From contig VHZZ01001812.1 in the NCBI GenBank assembly GCA_009801015.1, positions 19,787 through 40,979 on the forward strand: DNA of 21,193 bases, read 5' to 3'. A program made the translations under genes and the position numbers. Of this stretch, positions 1 to 8,199 are shown in pieces. Origin of the DNA: Silene noctiflora (taxonomy: Eukaryota; Streptophyta; Magnoliopsida; Caryophyllales; Caryophyllaceae). The notes below the pieces were generated by a model. It had not been told where the DNA came from, searched no databases, and saw only the letters and a list, made by a program, of their open reading frames with translations. Numbering within the stretch: the first letter of the stretch is position 1; every line of letters begins with the position of its first letter.

Positions 1-709
1 TTTGTAGGATATCCGAAAGAAACACGTGGTTACTACTTCTACAATCCTCACGAGAACAAAGTGTTTGTGGCTCGTGATGCTGTCTTCCTAGAAAAGGAGT
101 TTATTTCTAAAAGACAGAGTGGGAGAAAATTTGAACTTGATGAAGTTCAAGAAGAGCCACAAACCGAGAAAAAAGTAGAAGAAAATGTTCCCTCTTCTTC
201 TGACCCGGTTATTGTACCTTCGAAACCTAGGAGGTCTGGCAGAGTCAGTAATCCACCTAACCGATACCTTGGTATCATTGAGGAAGATGGTGATTATGAC
301 ATGTTACTTTTAGAAAGTGACGAACCTGCCACCTACAATGCGGTTATTTCTACTCCCAACTCTAAGCTATGGCAAGAAGCCATGCAATCCGAAATGGATT
401 CCATGTATGATAATCAGGTATGGGACCTGGTGGACTTACCTGAAGATGTACAACCTCTTCGGTGTAAGTGGATCTATAAAATTAAAANGTTAGCGATTGC
501 CGCATTTCATGATTATGAGATATGGTAAATGGATGTCAAAACCGCCTTCCTAAATGGGTTTTTGGAAGCGGAAGTGTATATGACACAACCCGAAGGTTTG
601 TGGATCCTAAAAATCCTAACAAAGTATGAAAACTTAAGAGATCCATATATGTTTTTAAGCAAGTATCAAGGAGTTGGAACTTGGAACCATCGATTCGATC
701 ATGTAATTA
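1..709 (+). mobile_element. Degenerate Ty1/Copia retrotransposon pol fragment (integrase C-terminus and part of reverse transcriptase)
   Basis: Frame 1 from base 1 reads a Copia integrase C-terminal segment (FVGYPKETRGYYFYNP, then VFVARDAVFLEKEF) and the acidic linker, then the start of the reverse transcriptase (WQEAMQSEMDSMYDNQVWDL, CKWIYKIK). About 45 residues normally found between that point and LAIAAFHDYEIW are missing, and a single N (488) lies at the junction. The next codon is a stop (TAA at 526-528 where Gln is usual), followed by MDVKTAFLNGFLEAEVYMTQPEG. After that, a one-base loss near 598, an in-frame stop and a small duplication at TGGAAC (about 676-690) break the frame before WNHRFDHVIK. 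The left end lies outside the window, and recognisable pol ends near 709. It cannot encode an active polymerase: the YVDD region, RNase H and LTRs are not seen. The family call is secure; the subfamily is not determined. Confidence 0.9.
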
Positions 710-849
710 AACAACAACAACCAAAACAGCTCGAATGCCCATTTTCAACCCAATTTTCCGCCACCCATTCCACCACCAATGTGACCTCCCAACATCCCAC
801 GACAACAACCACCCAAAGCCACCCCAGGTCAGCCACGAAAGGAGGGGTA

Positions 850-1030
850 AAAATTCGTCTTAAGACGGACGCAAAACAGTCTTTATAAACCATTATAAAA
901 CTCGGTCAAACCCATATTTAGGTGGTCAACGGCGGTCCTTAGTTGGGTCAAAGTCAAGGCGGGTCAACGGTATAAATTAAATAATATAAAAACTAGTATA
1001 AGACGGTCTTACCTCAAGGCGGAGAGACAA
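850..1030. repeat. Possible foldback element with TTAAGACGG-like ends
   Basis: The left side carries TCTTAAGACGGACGC and AGTCTTTATAA. The right side, read on the other strand, carries AAGACCGTCTTATAC, giving a loose inverted repeat. The middle holds several GGTCAA motifs in direct orientation (about 903-968). The match is weaker than for the similar elements at 5331, 18211, 18585 and 20353, and no target duplication was found. Bases 710-850 are C-rich, with no recognisable product. Confidence 0.3.
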
Positions 1031-1032
1031 AA

Positions 1033-1096
1033 ACTCATTTCACTCTTATCTCTTCTTCTCTCTTTTTCTCTCTTTTCTCTCGTCTTCTCTTCTCAT
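1033..1096. repeat. Pyrimidine-rich low-complexity tract
   Basis: Almost uninterrupted C/T sequence with TCTTCTCTC-type repeats directly before the TA microsatellite. It is simple sequence, with no sign of a gene attached. Confidence 0.6.
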
Positions 1097-1153
1097 TGTG
1101 TGGTGGAAAATGAAGTGGTAAGTGGATAGAAAAAGGTAGTATGGGTGGGTTGG

Positions 1154-1269
<116 letters not shown>

Positions 1270-2434
1270 TATACATACGTATTATGTATTATTATCGTTA
1301 TCATTATTATTTTATTATTCCGTCTTTCAACATAATTCGTAAAACAATATAAAATATATAATTATAAAATATTGGTTATTACAAGTGGTGACATAGGATC
1401 ACCTTGTCTCAGCCCTTTATTACCATTAAATAAACCAAAATTGTCACCATGTATAGATAAAGTATAAGTAGCACTACTCACACATTCCATTACCATATTT
1501 CTAAAATGAGCTGGGAAGTTAAAAGCTTCCAATATGTCCTCCAATAACTTTCAACTCACTGAGTCATATACTTTCATGAGATCCATTTTAAACATACGTC
1601 TAGGGGAACAAGAGTGTCTGTTGTACAGTTTCACTAAATCTTGTCACAACAATGTTCTCAACTATGCTTCTACCTTTGACAAAACCTCCCTGATTCTTAC
1701 TGATCAACTCAGGTAAAATCCTAGCTAGTCTTGTGCACATGATCTTTGATATACATTTATAAAGCACATTACATCAAGCTATTGGCCGGTCTAAATTGAG
1801 TTACTTGAGTTGACATCTTGCATTTAGGAATCAGAGTAAGAATAGTTGCATTAAGTTTCTTAAGAAGCTTTCCAGTTCTAAAAAAGTCCATTACTGCATC
1901 ACATATGTCATTTCCATTAACTTCCCATGAATCTTTAAAAAAGCACTGGAATAACCATATGGTCCTAATGCTTTATGCTCAAGGATAGAGAAGATTGATT
2001 CTTTGACTTATTGCTTTGTGACAAGGAGCATAAGGATTTCCCAATGAGATAATTTGCACACACTTCGCCTCTTAATAATCTGAACATTAACTCTATCAGT
2101 CTGTATACTTGTCTCCAACAGTTGCTTATAATAATTAAGAAAATAATCCTTGACACCTTCTGGATCAAACTGTTCAATCCCATGCATATCCTTAATGTTG
2201 AGAATCTGGTTTCTCATAAACCTAATTCTGATAATCCCATGGAAATATTTAGAAGTGTGATCTCCATGTTTAGTCCAAGCTAGCTTTGCTTTTTGTAACT
2301 CCTTAGAATTAGCAGCCAGCTTCTCCTTATCCAACCATTGCCTATCACTAGGATCGTCGGCTTAGTTTGTATAAACTCCAAATTCTTCAAAGTAAGCATA
2401 GTTGAACTTTCTATATCAGCAAAATGTTCCTTAT

Positions 2435-2506
2435 TGTCAAGAAACCATCTCAACCAAAAGGTTAAGCTGATGGTTGAAGTTCCTTATTTCGTTTTATATT
2501 CTAACA
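2435..2506 (-). repeat. TRIM LTR 1 (3' LTR of the minus-strand element)
   Basis: 72 bp, with TG...CA ends on the minus strand (TGTTAG...TTGACA). It is preceded on the minus strand by the polypurine tract. It differs from the other two copies only at 2461 (G instead of C). Confidence 0.9.
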
Positions 2507-2650
2507 CTCCCCCTCACACGAAGGCCCATTTTTTTTTTTTTCTTTTTGGGCTTGAAGTGTGGGTGCAGGCGGGATTCCCTGGCCTGTTCTGATTATCCAC
2601 TTTAGAATGGAGGGGGGTGGGATTCGAACCCGTGACCTTTTGATCACATG

Positions 2651-2662
2651 GCTCTGATACCA
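2651..2662 (-). promoter_or_regulatory. Primer-binding site, initiator tRNA-Met type
   Basis: The minus strand reads TGGTATCAGAGC immediately after the CA end of the 5' LTR. This is the complement of the 3' end of plant initiator tRNA-Met, the common primer of plant LTR retrotransposons. It fixes the element's orientation and identifies LTR 2 as the 5' LTR. Confidence 0.92.
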
Positions 2663-2734
2663 TGTCAAGAAACCATCTCAACCAAAAGCTTAAGCTGATG
2701 GTTGAAGTTCCTTATTTCGTTTTATATTCTAACA
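2663..2734 (-). repeat. TRIM LTR 2 (5' LTR of the minus-strand element)
   Basis: 72 bp, identical to LTR 3 apart from orientation. It abuts the primer-binding site at 2662. Its U3 end (2734) is buried against the inverted segment instead of a target duplication. Confidence 0.9.
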
Positions 2735-2784
2735 CTCTTCAAGCCCAAAAAGAAAAAAAAAATGGGCCTTCGTGTGAGGGGGAG

Positions 2785-2856
2785 TGTTAGAATATAAAAC
2801 GAAATAAGGAACTTCAACCATCAGCTTAAGCTTTTGGTTGAGATGGTTTCTTGACA
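2785..2856 (+). repeat. TRIM LTR 3 (inverted extra copy)
   Basis: 72 bp on the plus strand, TGTTAG...TTGACA, preceded by the polypurine tract GAGGGGGAG (2776-2784) and a shortened oligo(A) stretch (10 A, against 13 in the other copy). It forms the right outer edge of the insertion and is followed directly by the CTTAT duplication. Confidence 0.9.
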
Positions 2857-3052
2857 CTTATTAAAAACCTTCAGATGAAACTTCAATTTTTTGATCTTTC
2901 TAACCACCCTAAACATGCATCTTAGTGCCCTGTGTCTGATCAATCCACCAAGTAGCTAGATTAGCTAAATTGCTTTGATTCTTGCTCCACATGTTATAAT
3001 ATTTGAAAGGCCTCTTATAAGAGGATTGTTGATCAGAACTCTTTATCAAATT

Positions 3053-4010
3053 TAAGTGGTTGAATTTCACTTTTGGTTAAAGAAAAGGGGTCAATAGTAC
3101 ATTTCAAATTTAAGGGGCTTAATTTTACAATTGAGTAAACTAAAGAGGTCTAATTACCACTTTCGCCTTTTTCAAACTAATAAAGGTTCGCACGATGAAA
3201 AGAACAAGTAAACATTAGCTAAAATCCTCGGTTTAGATCTTATGCGACCCCGTTAAACTTTAGACAATATGATCTATGGTGAATTGGTGATCAATTTTAT
3301 AAACGTTTTTATCGGAAAAATTATGCTATATTTCATTTAAAAATCATAACTAGTTTAATTTAATCATGAACATTTTTGCACAATCTACTACAAAATAAAG
3401 TACTAATTGTCAACAACGTGATTAATATGTTTTAATCAAGGTTTATTTTTATTATATCTAGTTCTAAAAAATTCAAATATTTTTTAATAATGATCAAATA
3501 AAAAAAGATCAGACATATTAGGCTGTCTTTATTAAGACATATAATATTTGCTAATTTTTATTAAAATTAGTATGAAAGTTACACAAAATTAATACATTTT
3601 GCAAGCTAATAATTGTGATATTTGTGTAAAAACTAAAATCATGCTGTGATGAACATAGTGTCATTTTTGTATCCAATCACGTCATTATATCTTGTATTCT
3701 ATATAATTTCATTACATAACTTTTTCAATTACACATTTTAAATCTTCTTATTAAATAAAAAAAAACATATATTATTTAAGAAATTTATAACAAATAATAT
3801 TAATTCATTTATCTTGTAATAATTTACCGTTTGAGTTAAACAAGGTACCACACATGTCACATTAAATATACTCAAATAAACGTAAAACTATTTATAAGAT
3901 TAGTGGGAAAATAAAAAGCATTTGATATGTAACGAAAATAAACTTAAGCTATCATTGAAATACATCAATTAATTTTACTTAAATATTAATGATAATATAA
4001 GTTTTAATAT
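3053..4010. other. AT-rich intergenic region, no gene seen
   Basis: Bases 3053-3170 contain two diverged copies of a TTTAAGTGG/TTTAAGGGG-like phrase that probably belongs to a repeat I cannot name. From 3180 the sequence is strongly AT-rich with stops in all frames. The last part is the upstream region of the small secreted-protein gene at 4166. Confidence 0.5.
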
Positions 4011-4011
4011 C

Positions 4012-4020
4012 TATATAAAA
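4012..4020 (+). promoter_or_regulatory. Candidate TATA box for the gene at 4166
   Basis: TATATAAAA lies about 145 bp before the chosen ATG. That would put transcription start near 4045-4050 and leave a leader of about 115 bp. The surroundings are AT-rich, so a chance match is possible. Confidence 0.45.
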
Positions 4021-4165
4021 CGTTTTATGTCAACTTTCGAATATAAATTAGTACATTGAAACATTTGGTCTTCACCACCTATCACTATACTTGTGTATTA
4101 TATTTATCTTTTGTACGATACTAGAAATTTTAATAACAAAATTAAAATATTTTAATAAACTTTAT

Positions 4166-4534
4166 ATGGAGTTGAAAGCACTCACGATTTCTCTTCTTCT
4201 TGTTACATTGTTTGCCATGACTGAACATGGTTTTGCTATTGAATATGCGGTTGCACCTAGTCCTGCGATATTAGATGATTTCCAAAAATGTGCAAGCGAT
4301 TTAGGCTCAACTTGTGGTGATGTCATTTCGAAATATATATTTGAGACTGGGGTACAAGAACCATTAGAATGTTGTAGCGCTTTGTTAAACGTTGGAGAGG
4401 ATTGTCACAATCTTCTAACTGAGGTGACTATAGTTTATAAGCGTATTTCTCCCGCGAAAAGAGCAAAACAAGCTTGGCTTAAAAATGATCAAATATGGAC
4501 TCTTTGCAAGACAATTGGACATATTTTTAATTAA
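4166..4534 (+). CDS. Small secreted six-cysteine protein, prolamin-like / ECA1 gametogenesis-related type
   Basis: Single-exon frame of 122 residues. An in-frame ATG at 4091 would add 25 residues, but the ATG at 4166 puts a typical signal peptide at the N-terminus (hydrophobic LTISLLLVTLFAM, likely cut near GFA, residues 22-24), so I chose it. The mature part has six cysteines at 42, 50, 69, 70, 80 and 114: C-x8-C-x18-CC-x9-C-x33-C. This matches the C...C...CC...C...C order of the plant Prolamin-like family (which includes ECA1 and EC1 proteins), whose studied members are secreted and act mainly in egg cell, pollen or seed. The length fits that family. The spacing before the last Cys is long and the C-terminus is lysine-rich (SPAKRAKQAWLKND). 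A TATA box lies upstream and AATAAA follows the stop closely. Family membership is probable; the specific role is unknown. Non-specific lipid-transfer proteins have eight cysteines and do not fit. Confidence 0.78.
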   Translation: MELKALTISLLLVTLFAMTEHGFAIEYAVAPSPAILDDFQKCASDLGSTCGDVISKYIFETGVQEPLECCSALLNVGEDCHNLLTEVTIVYKRISPAKRAKQAWLKNDQIWTLCKTIGHIFN

Positions 4535-4549
4535 TGTATTTACTTTCCA

Positions 4550-4555
4550 AATAAA
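4550..4555 (+). terminator. Candidate polyadenylation signal of the secreted-protein gene
   Basis: AATAAA 16 bp after the stop codon. It is close to the stop and the region is AT-rich; a second AATAAAC occurs near 4609, so the actual 3' end is uncertain. Confidence 0.35.
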
Positions 4556-4559
4556 GTAC

Positions 4560-5330
4560 TCTAATATATTGCATTGGATAATACACATTTGTTATTTATA
4601 TATTTAAATAATAAACTTTATTTGGTTAATACAATTGTTATCTTTTACTAAATAGTTGCTAATATAGTGCATATGAATCATGTTGTTTCCACACTCGTTG
4701 TAACATCACGAGTCCCAGACTTAACATGGACCATAAACATGTTACTCATGGAAGCTCTCGAGTCTGTGTACTTAGCCTACAGATCAATGCAAGTCTTTTT
4801 TTGTGCATTTGGATCTCACTTATGCAATATTGGGACATTCCCATTAAGTCACCCTTCTATGAAAAACTAACGAAATTAATGTAACAATTAAATCACTTAC
4901 TTTGTCGATTTGTTATTCTTCATGGCGGATTTGAACTTTAGATACAGTCTATTCGTTGTTGTTAACAAAAATTTGAAGTTATGAAAGCTGTTTTTGATTT
5001 TAGTGAGATGTTAGTATTTGAAGGTAAATGAAAAAATTACAAAGAAGATCATTAATTTTTGCGATGGTATTTAATAATTTGTCGACAACAAAAGCGATTG
5101 GGCAACCAGCTAACCTCAAGTAGAGGTTATCTTATGGTCCAAACCTACCAGCTCGTATCAGCCCAACTCGACTTAGTTAAAGCATGGGCTTCTCATGAAG
5201 CCAAAAAACTTTCGTGGCGTACACACCCTCGGCCTACTAATAACACAGAGCTGCCTTTAGGCCAACTTTTAGACCCTAAATTTGACTTGGCCCAGCCAGA
5301 GAATGAGTTCATCGGTACGTCGTATTAGCT
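4560..5330. other. Intergenic region, no supported gene
   Basis: Two open frames (67 codons at 4667, 89 codons at 5059) give proteins I cannot place, without signal peptide, domain motifs or splice support. The stretch 5095-5325 is less AT-rich than its surroundings and could be an old repeat or gene remnant. Confidence 0.4.
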
Positions 5331-5489
5331 AGTCTTCCTCAAGACGGACGTACTCGTTTTATACTAAAATGGGTCAAAAATATCATCCCACATGTGAAAT
5401 GTGCATTCTATTTTTGTCTACTTCATCCCACATGGACATATTTAACCCGTCTTAAGTTTAAAACGGATATTGTCTTAAATGAGAATTTT
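5331..5489. mobile_element. Foldback MITE, TTAAGACGG family (copy 1)
   Basis: The left end CTCAAGACGGACGTACTCG, continuing to ATGGGTCAA, pairs imperfectly over about 45 bp with the right end read backwards (TTTAAGACAATATCCG continuing to AAGACGGGTTAA). The interior motif GGGTCAAAAATATCATCCC matches, in reverse, TATGATATTTGACCC of the copy at 20353, so they are one family. Borders are approximate and no clear target duplication was seen. Confidence 0.65.
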
Positions 5490-6179
5490 CCCGTAAATTT
5501 AAGTTTTGTAAAATTGACGTTATCAATTATTCAGCCATATTTGTAGGTTCTTGTTATTTGATATTCTATGATACTAAATAGTTTTACACATTTCATTTCA
5601 TTTTCTATTGGGGCTGGAGTATCTATGTGCTTCAATATATATACTATGATGATCTAACAAAAATTCGCTGCTCGTTATTGAATTCCTTAATTGATGGTTT
5701 AACAATGTAACTGATGTTTCCGCAGTCACAATGATGATAGCTGATGACCAAGGACCCTTACTGGTTAACATGACAAAATCCCAACTCTTCCAAGTAAATA
5801 GCCCAGAGTCTATGAGGAGCTGAAGTTCCGAATGTTGATTATCGCAATTCTCAATTGGAAGAACCTCACATTTACCACACAGGAATACTAAAAAAATTAA
5901 AGATACATTACCTACAAAGTCACAGCAGTTACATCTATACCATGAAGATGACTGTGTACATAGAACCACTAGCTAGTCGCTACTGCATCCTCCATTCACC
6001 TTGCTTCAGCAGTTATCCTCGTCTTCCTGTGGAGATGAGAATTGAGTCCCTACTCTTGTTCAGCCCATCAGGCGTGTACATTAACCAACTTCAATTATGC
6101 TTCCAAACGATGCGCTATATGTCCATATATGATTTCTTCTAAACCGTGCTACTTGGGGAAAATTGCGGTGGGTATGAGT
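5490..6179 (-). other. Downstream region and 3'UTR of the Ycf54/LCAA gene
   Basis: It follows the LCAA stop codon on the minus strand. The part next to the stop is probably 3'UTR; I find no clear polyadenylation signal. A 123-codon minus-strand frame (5598-5969) is open but resembles nothing I know and is not called. Confidence 0.4.
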
Positions 6180-7994
6180 TCAAGCCTGCGGCTTCTGAGA
6201 TGCAGGAGGCAAAAAGGTCTCCCACCAGCCAGATTCGTACTTTTGATATGGCGCAACCCAGTTTTCTGGTTTCTCAAATTCCAGCTTTACAGGATTTGAG
6301 GCCAATGCTTCCTCGACGCTGTCAGCTTCATAGCTTTCTAATAATACACGGTCCAATCTCAGTTTCATGTACCTACAACCACAAGATTTAAATTTATGGC
6401 TTTCTCAAATAAGCCCATTTTCCAGATTGACAATAGAGAGTTGGTAGAAACATAATGGCGTTAATAGTATAGGTTTACATTTATGAAATACAATGAGAAG
6501 CACTATAAGATCATTGACGGCTGCAGCTGTAAACAATTGCATTTAATGGACCTGACCTGTAACAGGCCAAGGTAGAGAACGGGGGAAATAAGCAAATAGA
6601 GGAAGGAAAGCGATCAAGGAGATGTGCCTTACGTGATCCACGGGCGATTTGTTGAAACCAAAGCAACAGCAGGCCTCTTTAATCTTTTGGTGATGTTGGG
6701 AAATTTGTCTAGAAACTTTGGTTCAACAACAAGCCAAAAGTCCTGCTCCATCTTACGCTCCTCAAAGAGGCGAAGCCGCTCAAACATGAGCTCTTTGAAA
6801 TGCTCCTCTTCGTCAAGCATGAACTTTGCATTGGCTACCACGAAATAGTATCTCTGGGTAGTTTGATCCTGTACATTGAACCAAGGCATATCATCACAAC
6901 TGAAAACTAAAACCCATACATCAAATCAATCTTGATAGGAAGTACATAAATGTCGTGAGATTAAAAAACATCTCTCCGAAACCAGAATATTTTCCAACCA
7001 ACGCATGCACACATAGACACAATGAAATGAAATGAAAATGCAAGAACAATCGCAACCACAAAGATGAAATAGCTAGATCATTGGTTAGGCAAGAAGTGAC
7101 AAGCGAAGATGAGGTATTACAACGAGTAAAAAATCTAGGAGCATGGAAGGATGATCGCTTGCGATGAACTACTTTAGCTTCCAACCATACTCAAGTGAGT
7201 TAGATGACATCAACTGATCAACATCATGCCTCTCAACAATGATTATTTCCAGAGCATAGATGGAAAGACCCATATCTGGAGAAACAAAACATTATAGACA
7301 CTAAAGCCGAGAATGAATACAAGGAAAAATTTCTTTAGCAATCAGATTATCGGCTTCCATTGTTCCACTTTTATGTCGAGCTCCCAAGCTACAACCACAC
7401 TGAATCTAGCAAAACATTCCTTCAGTGTCTGTTTTTACTTTTCAGCAACTGGCAAACAAATGTCAACCTGAATCCTATTGAACTAAAGTGTCTCACCCAA
7501 TCTTATACACCTCCGTCAGTTTCAATAGCATTTGAGGAGGGAAGATCATAATGCACTCTCCATTCAGTCAATTATTCATTTTTTTTATTTTCTCATTTCA
7601 CTCCAGTTCAGAGGAAGGATGGGTAAGGAAAAAAGCGAGTCGATTAGCCCTCGAAATCTGTTCTGCATTGGAGGGATTTAGAATACGAGTAACTTAAAAT
7701 GACAGGAACGGAGGGAGTAAGATTTAGAAGACGAGAAAGAGAAAAGCTGACCTTATCAGGGGAGGAGCTAGGCAAGGTGGTATCGGCCGCAACAGCGGAA
7801 ATTGTGAAGGGGGTGACGGCAGTAATGGACTGAGAGGAAAGAGACATAAATGGAGGAGTAATTATAGAGTTGCTGCTAATGCTGCTAATGCTGCTGCTGC
7901 TGCTGCGAGTAAAGCTAGGTAGCAGGAATTTTTGAGGATTTTGGAATTGAATAAGCTGAGACGCCATGCATACACTGCTCGCCAACACTACCAT
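6180..7994 (-). CDS. LCAA: Ycf54-like protein LCAA, chloroplast Mg-protoporphyrin IX monomethyl ester cyclase partner
   Basis: Three coding exons on the minus strand: 7994-7752, 6868-6633, 6372-6180 (223 residues). Splice sites: AAG|GTCAGC ... TGTACAG|GAT, and ATCAC|GTAAGG ... TTGTAG|GTACATG; frames join exactly. Residues 1 to about 68 are Ser/Thr-rich with few acidic residues, as in a plastid transit peptide. The Ycf54 domain follows (about 88-218): YYFVVANAKFMLDEEEHF, EQDFWLVVEPKFLDKFPNIT, KRPAVALVSTN, KLRLDRVLLESYEADSVEEA, WVAPYQKYESGWWETFLPP. The known family (cyanobacterial Ycf54, tobacco/Arabidopsis LCAA) stabilises or assists the aerobic cyclase that forms the chlorophyll isocyclic ring, at plastid membranes. 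The length is close to plant homologues. The start at 7994 follows a 5'UTR intron acceptor at 8003; a second Met at residue 10 is possible. It looks intact. It lies downstream of and parallel to SCAI. Confidence 0.93.
7506..7719. mobile_element. Stowaway-like MITE in LCAA intron 1
   Basis: The right end on the minus strand reads TACTCCCTCCGTTCC, the usual Stowaway (Tc1/mariner) terminus. The left end TACACCTCCGTCAGTTTCA is a weaker match, with TA at both borders. It occupies much of the donor-side part of the 883-bp intron and ends 32 bp from the exon 1 donor. The right end is convincing; the left border is approximate. Confidence 0.5.
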
Positions 7995-8002
7995 CTTACT
8001 AT

Positions 8003-8089
8003 CTGTTGCATATACCAAACTAATAAATGAAGGATACTTTTTACAAAAATTAATCAGGGATTTAAGTTTAGAGTTAAACAAGAACATAC
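8003..8089 (-). other. 5'UTR intron of LCAA
   Basis: The minus strand shows ACAAG|GTATGTTC at 8090/8089 and TATGCAACAG|ATAGTAAG at 8003/8002, with the ATG eight bases after the acceptor. Both sites match plant consensus and the 87-bp length is typical. This makes the longer in-frame start at 8087 (a further 31 residues) intronic, so it was not used. It is inferred from sequence only. Confidence 0.6.
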
Positions 8090-8158
8090 CTTGTCAAGCC
8101 AAATGATGAGTTTTGTTTGTCTCCTTAATAATGGACTCAAATCAGAAATTGGGGAAAT

Positions 8159-8189
8159 CTTATCTTTCTCTTCTCTTATCACTTTATCC
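8159..8189 (-). promoter_or_regulatory. GATA (I-box-like) cluster upstream of LCAA
   Basis: Minus-strand GATAAG at 8164-8159 and 8180-8175, and GGATAA at 8189-8184, lie 70-100 bp upstream of the 5'UTR intron donor. I-box/GATA elements are known in promoters of light-regulated photosynthesis genes, which fits a chlorophyll-synthesis gene. The transcription start is not determined, so they could lie in the leader. Confidence 0.4.
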
Positions 8190-8199
8190 TTGTGTAATT

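Larger units (their letters stand above)
2435..2856 (-). mobile_element. TRIM (miniature LTR retrotransposon) composite with three LTRs, one inverted
   Basis: A normal minus-strand TRIM occupies 2435-2734: 72-bp 5' LTR (2663-2734), primer-binding site complementary to initiator Met-tRNA (2651-2662), a short non-coding internal region, a polypurine tract (GAGGGGGAG on the minus strand, 2507-2515) and a 72-bp 3' LTR (2435-2506). Joined to its right is an inverted copy of the internal end, polypurine tract and an LTR (2737-2856). The whole 422-bp unit is flanked by CTTAT on both sides (2430-2434 and 2857-2861) and interrupts the LINE coding sequence. LTR2 and LTR3 are identical and LTR1 differs at one base (2461), so the insertion is recent. 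It has no coding capacity and would depend on proteins of an autonomous element. Confidence 0.9.
1385..3052 (-). mobile_element. LINE (non-LTR retrotransposon) fragment, split by a TRIM insertion
   Basis: Read on the minus strand from about 3052, the sequence gives KRPFKYYNMW and FRVVRKIKKLKF (end of the endonuclease domain), is interrupted at 2861/2430, then resumes with DNKEHFADIE, then KAKLAWTKHGDHTSKYFHGI (endonuclease-RT linker). The RT part follows in several frames: RPIA-CNVLYKCISKI, GGFVKGRSIVEN, KMDLMKVYDSVSW (RT motif A with its Asp) and GLRQGDPMSP (motif B) near 1390-1420. Frameshifts and stops occur, for example TGA after RPIA. The homology stops before the YADD catalytic motif C, so both ends are truncated and the copy is dead. 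No poly(A) tail or target duplication was found. The order of motifs is that of plant L1-type LINEs. Confidence 0.88.

Noticed and set aside
2338-2592. 84-codon plus-strand open frame
   Set aside because: It runs across the LINE fragment and into the TRIM LTR and poly(T) on the non-coding strand.
2605-2662. A tRNA gene, suggested by TGGTATCAGAGC and GGTTCGAATCC
   Set aside because: There is no acceptor-stem pairing or anticodon arm; its position next to an LTR end shows it is a primer-binding site.
4667-5328. Two plus-strand open frames of 67 and 89 codons
   Set aside because: No recognisable domain, signal peptide or splice context; the second ends at a MITE border.
5598-5969. 123-codon minus-strand open frame downstream of LCAA
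   Set aside because: It matches no family I know, lies in the expected 3' flank, and has no visible promoter or splice support. Transcript data could revive it.
7644-8087. A longer LCAA start at 8087 and read-through past 7752
   Set aside because: The extra N-terminus is a probable 5'UTR intron and the extra C-terminus is intron 1 (AAG|GTCAGC donor).
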